The notes beneath the pieces were generated by a model. It did no database searches. It saw only the letters and a list, made by a program, of their open reading frames with translations, and had not been told where the DNA came from. DNA of 64,000 nt from Rhodamnia argentea. Taxonomy: Eukaryota > Streptophyta > Magnoliopsida > Myrtales > Myrtaceae. Positions 1 through 10,000 of this stretch are shown here, in pieces (the first letter of the stretch is position 1; every line of letters begins with the position of its first letter). The stretch covers positions 14,969,095 to 15,033,094 of the forward strand of contig NC_063160.1 of assembly GCF_020921035.1 (NCBI RefSeq), given 5' to 3'. The position numbers and the translations under genes were made by a program.

Positions 1-760
1 GCTCGAAACAGTTCATATGAGAACGCGATCCAAAGGCAAATTATGACCTTGGAGTCGTGAAATTGGATCACTATAGAGCAGGTTAGCGAGGTCGCTCGCA
101 GAATGACCCGATACTTGCAAAAGAAGCGGTCCGCATTTATCTGACCCTTTTGCTCCGAGTCAAGGGAAATATGCGATGGAGAAAATGTCTTGTTTCTCGA
201 AGTGAGCCATCCTTTCGTTGTCACTCGTGCTTGTCACGTCCTACGCGGCCAAAGCCCGGCTACCCCTTCCGACGTTGCTCGGGGTGGTCCTGGTCGTGGC
301 CCATCCAGATCTGGCCTTGTCTATGGCTCGTGAGGTGGCTCGTCTACCAATCTGGCGAGCCTGGACGAAAGGGTGGCAAGGCTTGGACGCGTCGATAACG
401 CCGCTGGTCCAGATTTGGAATTCCAGATCCGGGAACTTCCAAATCTAGAATACCATATCCAGAGCCGGCAATGGTCGCTCATCCATGGCCGTGAGCGATG
501 ACGGAGACGACTCGGCTTGTATGATGGCGCCAGCGATGCCGCTGGTCCAGATGTGGAGTTTTGCCTCCATATCTAGCTGACGGACTTCCATATCTGGAGC
601 TGGTGACGACGGCTCCTCCAAGGCCGCAAGCAATGACGGAGAGAACGAAGAGGGTGGCTCGTCTTGGACGAGGGCCCTGGCGACCACCATGGATGAAAAA
701 TCTCTTCGGACAACAAAGCAAGCTTCCATGGCTTAACAACAATCTCTGAACAAATTTTTG
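1..760. repeat. GC-rich repeat-like segment, no gene
   Basis: I see no credible gene here. The stretch is much more GC-rich than the AT-rich DNA that follows. It carries several imperfect copies of short phrases built around CCAGATCTGG and CCATATCTGG, for example near 306, 408, 425, 465 and 590. Open frames exist on both strands but overlap one another and show no recognisable domain. The composition resembles the GC-rich cores of the long-TIR elements at 28.8-30.1 kb and 31.2-32.9 kb, so I infer the interior of a similar non-autonomous element whose left end lies outside the window. Confidence 0.35.
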
Positions 761-1794
761 TGTATTAATTTAATTTCATACCATTGTACACATATCGACA
801 TGTGAGTAGATAAATGTATATACCATGTCATACCATGTTAATGTTGACATGGTGATATCAAATTACTAAATATTTTGAGAAAATAATAGATAAGTCAATC
901 TTGCCAGGTAAGCGGCAGGATATCCCATTCAGTGCTTGCCACATGTCCAGGTGAGTCTCGCTGGTCAGTCCAAGGTTTCTCTTCTTCTTCATTGTTTCTT
1001 CTTTTTCCCCAAACGACTGCCTCTTCATTGGTTCTTTGCCCGCATTCTCTCTCCCCACCCACATCGTCGACGCCTTAAACTTCCCAGACTGCCTCGCCCT
1101 CGCCCTTGTCGGCCCTCACCACAAAGGCCAAAGGAAAAGGAAAGGAAAAAAAGAGAGGAAGAAATGGTGAATAAGACGAGTGCAGAACAGAGAGACAAAG
1201 AAATTGATTAGCGTGGCCCACCTGGACACGGGACGAGTGTTGAATGGAATGTCTTACCGGTAAGACTGGCCTACCTAATATGTTCTCGCATGCTAGGGAG
1301 TTTCACCGGTTTGTCATTCATTTATAAAATAAGTGATATATTAGGTTGTCATGTGATAAAATTATCTTTTTTTATTATTATATTGAAAGGTGTCCATTTA
1401 TTCAAACATCTTCTCGTAATCCGTCACGTCATGTGGTGTCACTTAAAAGAATTAGTTTTAAAGATCAAATGATCGTACACATGCAAAAAATTGCTCTGTT
1501 TTCTAAACCTTCCGAACAGTAAAACACGTGAAGGAGGAGGGAGTTGGGCCGACTAGGTGCGGCTAAAGTAATTCTTTTAAAATGACACCGTCCAAAACAT
1601 GGAATACTTTTGAGAATAAACCAAAGTGACGTGACATCAAAAGGGCAGACACCACGAGGAATCGTTGCCTAAATCGACATTTGGGAAATCGAACAAAAGA
1701 AATGTGAGGTCGAACCTAAAATTCTTCAAAAAGAAAAAAAAAAAAACGAAAAAACAGACAGCTAAGAATGCACTTCGAGAGGAATATTGCCAAA
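761..1794. other. Intergenic, no gene seen
   Basis: AT-rich DNA with a pyrimidine-rich patch at about 970-1080, a purine-rich patch at 1130-1165 and an A-run near 1730-1745. A 91-codon frame at 936-1211 is low-complexity (Phe, Arg/Pro and Lys/Glu tracts that follow the base composition) and has no supporting signal, so I do not call it. Nothing else is recognisable. Confidence 0.5.
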
Positions 1795-2300
1795 GAAGTC
1801 CTCAATCTATTGAATTTATATTATTTCGGTCGTAAAACTTTCTATTGCGCTGATTTAGTCCTACATCTTTTAACGATTTGTCAATTCAATCCTTAATATT
1901 TTAACGATTTGCCAATTTTGATTGGAAATCCTAACGCGACGGTCCGGTCGGCGTGGGTCATTCTGCATGGCAAGGTCCACATTCAAAATTGATTGGAACG
2001 ACTAAATTAGTAAATCATCAAAAGATTTATGATTAAATTATCATAATTGAAAGGTTTATGACTAAATTGATAAATTGTTCGAAATATTTATGACTAAATA
2101 GCCACAATTGAAATGTTAATGACTGAATTGGCAAGGTTTATCACTAAATTGCCACAATTGAAATATTTATGACTGAATTGACAAATCGTCAAAAGTTTTA
2201 TGACTAAATTGATCAAATTAAAGGGTTTAGAAGTGAATTGACATGAATGTGATGAGTTTAAGACTTTTTTTTTTTTTTTTGTAATTTTTCCCATCTCTGG
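1795..2300. repeat. Inverted-repeat MITE with ~35-bp internal units
   Basis: The left arm contains phrases such as TTTAGTCCTACATCTTTTAA. The right arm contains several tandem copies, roughly 30-40 bp each, of their reverse complement (TTTATGACTAAATTG followed by a CACAATTGAAA-like block), at about 2010-2240. A GC-richer centre lies at about 1935-1975. This is a foldback, non-autonomous DNA-transposon structure. Similar arms recur at 27.3-27.6 kb, 31.2/32.8 kb, 51.2/51.7 kb, 52.6/54.5 kb and 62.4-62.8 kb. Exact ends and target duplications are not clear here. Confidence 0.55.
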
Positions 2301-2732
2301 CATATGTATTCAATTAAAAGATTAGAGGTCCCGTTGAAAGCAGAGTGCCAAGCTTTGAACTTTTACGATCTAAACCTTTTTTTTTTTTTTTGTCGAACGG
2401 ATCTAGACTTTGATATCGCATTAGACGAATAATTTTCTTAGTAAACCCTGAGCCCTCACCGTGACCGGACGATGATGTCTATCTGACACATTATTAAACA
2501 AATCCACCCTGTCATTCGGCGATGACTTTGCCACGTTGCGAACGTGGAACCAACCACACGCGTCAATTCACACGTGTGGGGACACCAAATGAAGAGAAAG
2601 GGGGCCATACAAAGAAATTCCCAGTTAGATTGGTGAATTTAATATTACATAAAGTGCGATAAATACCAATACCACCGTGAAACGCGGCAACATCAGCTTC
2701 ATGGAAAATCCGAAGGAGACGCGCATTTTAAA
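2301..2732. other. Intergenic, no gene seen
   Basis: AT-rich, with a T-run near 2378-2391 and GC-richer patches around 2450-2600. No open frame of interest on either strand. Confidence 0.5.
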
Positions 2733-3296
2733 GTGGGACGCATGGTTCGGGTAAAACCTGAGACTGGACCGATGAGGAGAGAGAATCGATCCGGTTTCAA
2801 ATTTCAGGACATGTAGGGTAGATTTCAGATTTAAAAATTTGGGAAATAAGTTTCGATAGTTAGGTGTTAAATTTCAGGTATGAGAAACCTGAAACCCGAA
2901 ATCCGAACTTGGAATAAGTTTTTGTGTTTTTTTTTTTTTGTATATGTCTCCATGCGAATATGACGTCCGAAGATGAATGTGTAATCCGAAACCGCTAGTT
3001 TAAGCTTCCATTTTTAGTGATATTCATGATTGAAATTATTATTTTGTTAGTATTTCAAATTTATTCGTATGTTTAAATATAAGTTGTGATTAGTGAATTT
3101 TAATAACAAGTGATGATCACTAAATATTATGATTCACCGAATACATATATATGAAATTTAAGTAGATCTTGAAATCTATGACAAAGTAGGTTTAAGGGTA
3201 CATAGGGTAGTTTCGGGGTTTTTAAAAATGAGAAATCTGTTTCGATAGGTAAGTTCTAAATAGAATTTGTACTAAATTTGAAACCGCTCGCCTCTA
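2733..3296. repeat. hAT-type MITE, family copy 1
   Basis: Member of a roughly 600-bp dispersed family with five copies in the window (also at 5803, 26257, 35987 and 39731). The ends read as degenerate versions of TAGGGGTGAGCATGGTTCC, and the right end here is ACCGCTCGCCTCTA. The interior shares the phrase GATGAATGTGTAATCCGAAAC, with small changes, with the copies at 5803, 35987 and 39731. A GGTTTCAAATTTC..GTAGGG-type module occurs near each end in the same orientation. The 8-bp target duplication is not convincing for this copy. It has no coding capacity. Confidence 0.6.
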
Positions 3297-3431
3297 ATAT
3301 TATAATACGTATGTGTGCGTGTGTTTTTGCGGCTCGCGAAGAGAAATAGCAATGTCAAACAGTTAGATTCCATGTAATAATGCCCCGTGCATGACTAAAG
3401 CATACTCGGGCCTTTGGGTGACCTGGATTGC

Positions 3432-3439
3432 TTTAAATA
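3432..3439 (+). promoter_or_regulatory. Probable TATA box of the FLZ gene
   Basis: TTTAAATA lies about 95 bp before the chosen ATG at 3533 and is followed by a CT-rich leader (3475-3515) typical of plant 5' untranslated regions. Transcription would start near 3465, so the upstream in-frame ATG at 3461 would fall at or before the cap site. This supports the ATG at 3533. Confidence 0.4.
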
Positions 3440-3532
3440 TGGCCATCATCGTCCTCTCCCTTGTCAGCTCTCATCACACTCTACTCTCTCTCCTCTCTTC
3501 TCTCTCTCCTCTCGAAGAAGAAGAGGCCATTG

Positions 3533-4268
3533 ATGAAGTGGGAAATGCCCGAGCAAAGAATCAAGGAGATTCGCGAGCGGAACAGCAAGAACAACAGACC
3601 ACCGTCGTCGTCATCACCACCTTCGTTGTCATCAGCAGCTGTTGGCCTGAGGATCCTGACGCAGGTCCCCGAGACGACCAAGCCCCACATAGTCGTCCAG
3701 TCCCGAGTAACCGCAAGCCTCCGCCGCCACGTCAAGTCTCGCTCCCAAGCTCGGTCCCAAAGTGGCTCTGATCTCGAGTACTCCTGCTTTCTCCAGACGT
3801 GCTCTCTGTGCCACAAGAAACTCAGCCCCGACCATGACATCTACATGTACAGGTACAAAAAAGTCGGAGCACAGTTCACTCGAATCCAAAATCATCTTCT
3901 TTTGTCTGTTCTTTTTGTGGGTACTGACGTGGTTTCATGGGCTCCGGAGGGTTCGAACGAAGTTGGGTTCATCTTGGATTGGCTGTTCCGTCTGATCGGT
4001 TCGAGTGACTAACCAGATGTCGTGATTGTTATGTGGATTCAGGGGAGATGAAGGATACTGCAGCGTGGAGTGCAGGGGGAGGAGGATCGTGATGGACGAA
4101 ATGAAGGAACGGGAGGCTTCCGCGAAAAGGATGGTGTCATCTCCCCGGCATTGTTATGCCGCTTCACTCCAGAGCGAGACCCGCCTTCTCCGGGAAGAGC
4201 TCCGGCGACGGCAGGGCCACCTTATCCCTCCGAAGACTCGAACCATGGTCCCAGCTATCTGGGGCTGA
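3533..4268 (+). CDS. FCS-like zinc finger (FLZ, DUF581) protein
   Basis: Two exons, 3533-3852 and 4043-4268, joined by GT-AG into 181 codons. The FLZ domain spans about residues 84-130. It has C90-x2-C93 followed by LSPDHDIYMYRGDEGYCSVEC, with C113 and C117 as the second cysteine pair, and ends in the conserved RRIVMDEMKE helix. The intron splits the domain just after YMYR, the usual position in this family as I know it. FLZ proteins are plant-specific adaptors that bind the SnRK1 kinase and link it to other proteins in energy and stress signalling. The N-terminus is Ser/Pro-rich and probably disordered; the C-terminal ~45 residues are Arg-rich. A longer N-terminus from 3461 is possible in frame but would start at the predicted cap site. 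The domain call is firm; the subfamily is not assigned. Confidence 0.85.
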
Positions 4269-5802
4269 TAGGAACTCGTTGGATATTTTGCTGAAAGCTT
4301 TTGTACGTTTCCCCGTGTGGGACGAAGCAAACGTCATATGCTAGTCTGTCAGGAGGAAGGGCCCGATCGATGAAAATTTGATTGAGATGGAGATATTTTC
4401 CTGAGGAATGGTAGATTTGCCAAAGAGGGTTTATCAAGTCTTTTTCGAGGGGTGATGCGGTGAACACTAAATGAGTTTGTACTAGTTAAGAATGGTTCAA
4501 ATGACAACTGATCTCAAGCGAGAACCAGAGTTCCCGCTCCGATTCGAGGAGACTCGTTCTAGAAAAAACGGCTCCTGCGCCGGAGGATATCGTTTTAGTC
4601 GGTTCGATTTGGTGCGAAAGAAAACGTGTGGCCCAGATAGATAATCTTTGGTTTTTTCGTGCCTGAATCATAGTTAAAGTTACAACGATGAAACAATCGA
4701 GAGCAAAACCTCTAGTACTTAATCTTACATGATGCTCTACCCTGAAAGGATGATTTTATGCGAATATTGCAAGAATTAGCAAAAGGAGAGTACATTATTA
4801 AAACACGAAATTCTAGAGGGTATGATAATTGATTTTCGATTATTTGTTATCGCAAGAAAAAGATGAGAGGCTCCCATCCACTTGAAGAATTAGGGGTTCG
4901 TTTGATTCGTGAAAAATATCTTCCTTATTTTTTTTGGCATTTTGATCGCTTAGGAAAATGAATCAACGAAACAAGTCTTTTCTAGCCAACAGAAAACCAA
5001 TGCTAAATTCAAGAAAAATGATTTTCTCTTTAAAAAACCAAAAATTATTTTTCGAAATATGACTAAATATTAGCGCTTGGAACAAAAACTCGAGAATCCC
5101 TATGCCCGTTCTTGGGCCCTTGGCAGTAGGACCGGAACTAAAAGGTCACGGCTGGTTCTATTGGTTTCCACCGAGGATTCCATCGAAGAAAAGCCCAGGA
5201 CCCGTGCTTATATGCTCATCCTGAAGAGTGATTATTGACAGAAGGTCAAGTGAAACTCGCAAGGCCTTAATCCATCGTTAATGTTCTTACGATGTCGCAT
5301 TAAGCGGTGATTAGAGTACTCGGTCGAGCCATTTTGTCAAAAGTACTGCCAGATGTAGTAAAAGTGTTAGTAAAGAGATCTTGCTAGATGATGTTCACAA
5401 TTTCCACAACTTTAGACAAAGACAACGATGAAGGATTCTATGAGAAGGAAGACGATTTAGGGTTTTTTTTTTGTACTATGAGAAGAGAGAGAACGGGCCC
5501 TATTCGTTTTCAAATTAGGGCTAATTGAACAAACAAGCAGAAAGTGATATAGATATTGTGTGGATTTGCAAGATCAACTAGTTGTTACCATGTGTCATAG
5601 TTAATGGAGGGTAAATGTGTCACTTATATACCAGTTTGGGATTTTTAAAAACTCTAAAATAAGTTTGGGTTAAATTTGTTATCTGTATATCAATTTAAAC
5701 CATTTTAGATTTCCACGTGAACTTGTGACGTCAACTGTCATACGTCATCTAACTCAACAATTTGACTGTAAAATATGATAGAAGCTAATGAAGGGTAAAT
5801 GT
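4269..5802. other. Intergenic with repeat remnants
   Basis: The first ~200 bp probably hold the FLZ 3' untranslated region. The stretch 4895-5060 (beginning GGGGTTCGTTTGATTCGTGAAAAATATC) resembles MITE-like DNA also seen at 58.46-58.6 kb and 61.6-61.86 kb. From about 5580 to 5802 lies the left half of a TIR-type repeat (phrases like TAAATGTGTCACTTATATACCAGTTTGGG). It resumes after the hAT-type insertion at 5803-6410 and also resembles 37.1-37.4 kb. No gene is visible. Confidence 0.45.
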
Positions 5803-6410
5803 TATGTGTAAATACGGTTCCGGGGTAGAACTTGGAACCGGATCGGTGGGGAATTTGTATGGTTCCAATTTTCAAGGTTCGTAGGATAGATTTCACGTTC
5901 CTTAAATTGAGAAACTTGTTCTGACGGGTAGGTTTTAGTTTCTAAGTAGGTGGAACCTAAAACCTGGAATCTGCAACCCGCAATAAGTTTTTATATTTTC
6001 TTGGTATATCTCTTCACGTGATCCTACAATATTTCATGGCGTTCAATGACGAGTGTGTAATCTGGAAATACTAATTTGTGATCCCATTTTCGGCGATATT
6101 TATTATCGAAACTTTTACTTTGTTAACATTTCATATTTATTCATGTGCCTAAAAATGAGCCGTAGTCAATAGATTGTAGCAGCAAATGGTGGTAATATTA
6201 AAGGTATTCATTACAATAGTTCGATCAAGAATACACGTGGAACTTGTATAGATCTTGGAACATGCTCTGAAACCCGTGATAGGATAGGTTTTATATTCCA
6301 AAATATACAGAATAGGTTACGGGTTTCAAAAAATGAAGAATTTGATTTTGATGTGTAGGTTCCAAAGTCTAGGTGGAATTTGCACGGAACCTAAAAACCG
6401 CTCATCCCTA
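5803..6410. repeat. hAT-type MITE, family copy 2, with 8-bp TSD
   Basis: The element is flanked by perfect 8-bp direct repeats GTAAATGT at 5795-5802 and 6411-6418, the target-site duplication length expected for hAT transposons. The left end (TATGTGTAAATACGGTTCC) is a degenerate and the right end (ACCGCTCATCCCTA) a closer match to the family terminus TAGGGGTGAGCGGTTCC. It is non-coding and shares its interior with the copies at 2733, 35987 and 39731. It is inserted inside an older TIR-type repeat whose halves flank it at about 5580-5802 and 6411-6540. Confidence 0.8.
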
Positions 6411-7089
6411 GTAAATGTAGCACGCGTGTACCAGTTTAAGGTTTTTGATGACCCAAAGATTAGACTGAGGTAAATTTATTTTTTGTCATATTAACCGGAG
6501 AAAATGATACATAGAAGAAAGCAATTACTTTAAAATTGTTAACTGCCCATTAATGTGACTTCATACCACAAATCAAATGCAAACTCAAGGATTGTTCCCG
6601 CCTTATATGGACAAACCACTCATTTTATCCGCATCATGTTAATAAAATTAAATGGAATTTTAAATAAGTGAATTTTCTCGTTCAAATTCGGTTTTACATA
6701 GAAAATCCAGTCCGGATGATATACATGTAGTACCATCTCAAAAGGAAGAAACGATCCCAAAGACGGAGCTAAGTCTTCCTCTTCCCATTCAGCTCCTAGG
6801 GTTTCGATTCGGTCTCCTCCGTCCACTCTTCTTCCCTCTTTGTTTGGACAAAATCGCTGGAGAATGCCACATCCGACGGCTGCAGATCGCAGGCTGACGA
6901 GCGGATTTGGCGACAATGGGTTGGGCGGCGCTGGGTTACTAATTTGGACGTTGCTGCGGCCGTGCAGTTTGGGGACTGGAAGTGGAAGGTGAAAGTTTCT
7001 CTCGCCGTGGCTATGATTTGGGAGGCCGACAATCAGCTCGAGCGATTGGATCATCGTCTAGTCTCCGCGAGACCCGCTTGAAAGAAAAG
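6411..7089. other. Repeat remnant, then promoter and 5' UTR of the ARID-PHD gene
   Basis: The right half of the repeat interrupted by the 5803 element runs to about 6540. From about 6780 the DNA becomes GC-richer and pyrimidine-rich (CTTCCTCTTCCC, CCTCCGTCCACTCTTCTTCCC), typical of a plant leader. Open frames on the minus strand (6620-7054, 6796-7032) have no domain and lie antisense to this leader. An ATG at 6982 is in frame with the gene and would add 36 residues; I prefer 7090. Confidence 0.45.
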
Positions 7090-10000
7090 ATGTCGCACGC
7101 CAGAGCTAGAGATGCCTGCAGCTTCCTTGCAGTGACGACCGGCGGTAGAAGTTCGATGAATGCTTCCGAGGATCACCCGACGCGTTCCTCTCTGGAGCAA
7201 GCATCCTCGGGGTATCTGGAGGTGCGAAATCAGCTTTGCTTTACTGGTTTTTTTTTTTTTTTTGGTGATTTGAGCCTGGATTTTGACATCTCTTCTTAGT
7301 GCAGGTCCATACCCTGCAAAGTCCGAGTAAAGATGAATTTCGTCGGGCTATGGAGTCGCGCCGGCCTGCTTTCGTGTACTTGCAAGGAGATCAGCTTAAG
7401 GATGATGTAGTGTCTCTAGCAACGAACGGCACTAATTGTGTCACTGCCGACTCTATAGTTGGGCTGTTGGGCGACACATTGCCTGTCGCTGTATGTAACC
7501 GTGATTTCTATCTGCATAGTTTTCCGCACGAATATATTTGCATATTGTTGATTTCTTTCCTTTTTGGCCTGGTTAGACAGCTTGATTGTTACACAATCTA
7601 GACCTCTATCGCCAAAGGCATGAACTGGTGAAATTAGCTAGTGATGACAAATGGGCTCTCTTTGAGTGCATGGGGGAGTCCGTTTTATAGTTGTAATCTT
7701 CTAGTCATATTGCAGAGTTTTCTGATGATATTTCGGTTGGCATTTTGTCGAATTATGTATGCGGTGCCTCAATAGACACTAAAGCCAATAATAATGACGC
7801 TGCAAACCATCTAAAACTGGCCGATATAGCCAATTGACCTTGATGTTGGGAAAACAGATGGAGGTGATTAACTATGAGATTTTGAGGATGAGTACGGACA
7901 TGATGTTCAATCTAGTTTCTGATCATTAGTAGTAGGACGAGGTTGGAGAAGTGGTGGGGTGGCCAATTTGTTGTCAATGGATGTCCTAAGGCATCATAGA
8001 ATTCTGAGGACACAGAACTGCTGGCATTCTTTTTTGTTCTGGGGAGGGTGATGTGTGAATGCCTAACACAACTTTCTTCCTCCATTTTCCCATTCTTCTT
8101 TGCCAGTTCTGTTGTGATTTCTGGTCATTTCTTTTTTAGAGTTTAGCCCTAGCTTTGCAATGGCTTACTTTTGTAATTCCTCTGCAGATTTACCTGGAAA
8201 TTCCACATGGGAAAAAATTGGCTGAGGCACTTCATTCTAAGGTTAGGTTATTGGAGAAACCAATGGCATCGGATAGTTTACTGCAAGATTGTTGAGTGAT
8301 CGAGCAATTTCTCATAAGTTTTCTGGCTTTAGTCTTTTGCATACAGAAAGATATTTGTTAAAGCTGGTTCTCTCATCTTTGCAGGGGATACCTTATGTGA
8401 TATACTGGAATTATTTGGTCCCTTGCCCTGCAGCTTCTCATTTCCTTCATGCTTTATTGTCAGTACTGAAGAGGTAGGTCTTTTGTACTTGTTACTGTGT
8501 TTATGTGTAATTATATCAAGAGTGAAACCAGCGCTTGCTTGGTCTCTGGTGGTAACATATATTTTCTTTGCATTATGAAGTGCTTGTTACTGTCTTCTTT
8601 CTTGAGTGATAGAATTGAATCTTTATCTATGTAGGTCTCTCTCTTTCTCTCTCAACAGCTGTACTTGACATTGCCATGAGTGTGGTTGCTCATGTTTAGT
8701 TGAAATAGACTATAAACCAGTTTCTGGTTATCAAGTATATAGGCAGAGATATAGTCAAAAGTGATTAGGTTGCTCTCTCATCAACTCTTGGGGATATAAC
8801 GAAGTTTTAAGCTACATAAGTCATGAATCTCTTTGGTTATCTGGAAACATCTTTTGACTTGTCAATTAAGATCACATTAGATGAGTAGGTACGAAGCAAC
8901 GTGGAGTCAATTTTACCTGTCAAACATGCATCATAGGGAAAAGGAGGGCTAATGGAGGAACGGCTATGTGATAAAAGAGAATATGACGACAGCAATACAC
9001 ACATGCCTGCATACCACTTACCTTCACATACTTGTTTTTCCATGTGTTGCAGTTCAAGGGCTCATGTATGGGATGCTTTCCAGCTTGCCCATGCTTCAAC
9101 TAGTTTTTACTGTCTACAAAAGAGGAGTGTCTCTTCTGATGATAAGACCAAAGCCAGATCTGACCTAGGACTGGATCTTCTTGGGATCCCTCCTGAAATT
9201 GTTGTTTCGTACCCTGAGGAAGAAATCGCGGAGGAAAGAGATGATTTGAGTTCTCTGCCTGCAGTTAAAATACATGATGAAGATGTGAGCTTGAGGTTTC
9301 TTATTTGTGGTGTTCGATCTAGTATGGTAAGCTGGAAGTCGATCTGTACTTATGCTTCTATGAATGTTAACTTGTGCAACAAAGCGGGCTTACAACATTA
9401 GCGCCACTGCTCTGTAGTTCTTAATATATGGCTAATCTAAAGTCTGGCTTCTTCTCAGGATGCAGAATTGTTGGGATTATTGGAGCATGGTCTCAATGCC
9501 CTCTTGACTATTGAAGTAAGTTTAATGAATCTTTACTTGGATCGACTTGAATTTATTTATTTGGATCTCCTCATTGCTGTTGGCTCCTTGATGAAGCCAT
9601 TCCAAGTTATAACACATTATAATATCTGAAAAGTCATCGAACATGCACTGCAAGCATTTGGTTTGGATACACAGGATTATCTTATCTTGAAATTCTCTTT
9701 TGTCACTGAAGAATTGAGCTGTTACTAACAGTTTCAGCACTAGTCAAATTTGTTCTAGTATTTGTTTTGCAATTAGACTGACATTTCTCACTTGTGAAAG
9801 TTTTAATTTATAATTTCCATTTCTCTTGCTTTTCTTATGTGATTCAGATGCGAGGAAGCAAGCTCCTCGGAAAATTTAGGTATGTTCCCTTTTTGAGTGA
9901 TTACCAGTGATGAAAAGCTAAGAAGTGGTAATCCGTTTTAGTGAATTTGTCATATACAGACACAAGAAAAGGTAGTCTAAAAGAGAATACATGTTTGTCT

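Noticed and set aside
936-1211. 91-codon ORF with Pro/Arg and Lys/Glu tracts
   Set aside because: Composition follows pyrimidine- and purine-rich DNA; no promoter, homology or splice context.
3481-3895. Minus-strand ORFs opposite the FLZ gene
   Set aside because: Antisense to a confidently identified exon; no domain.
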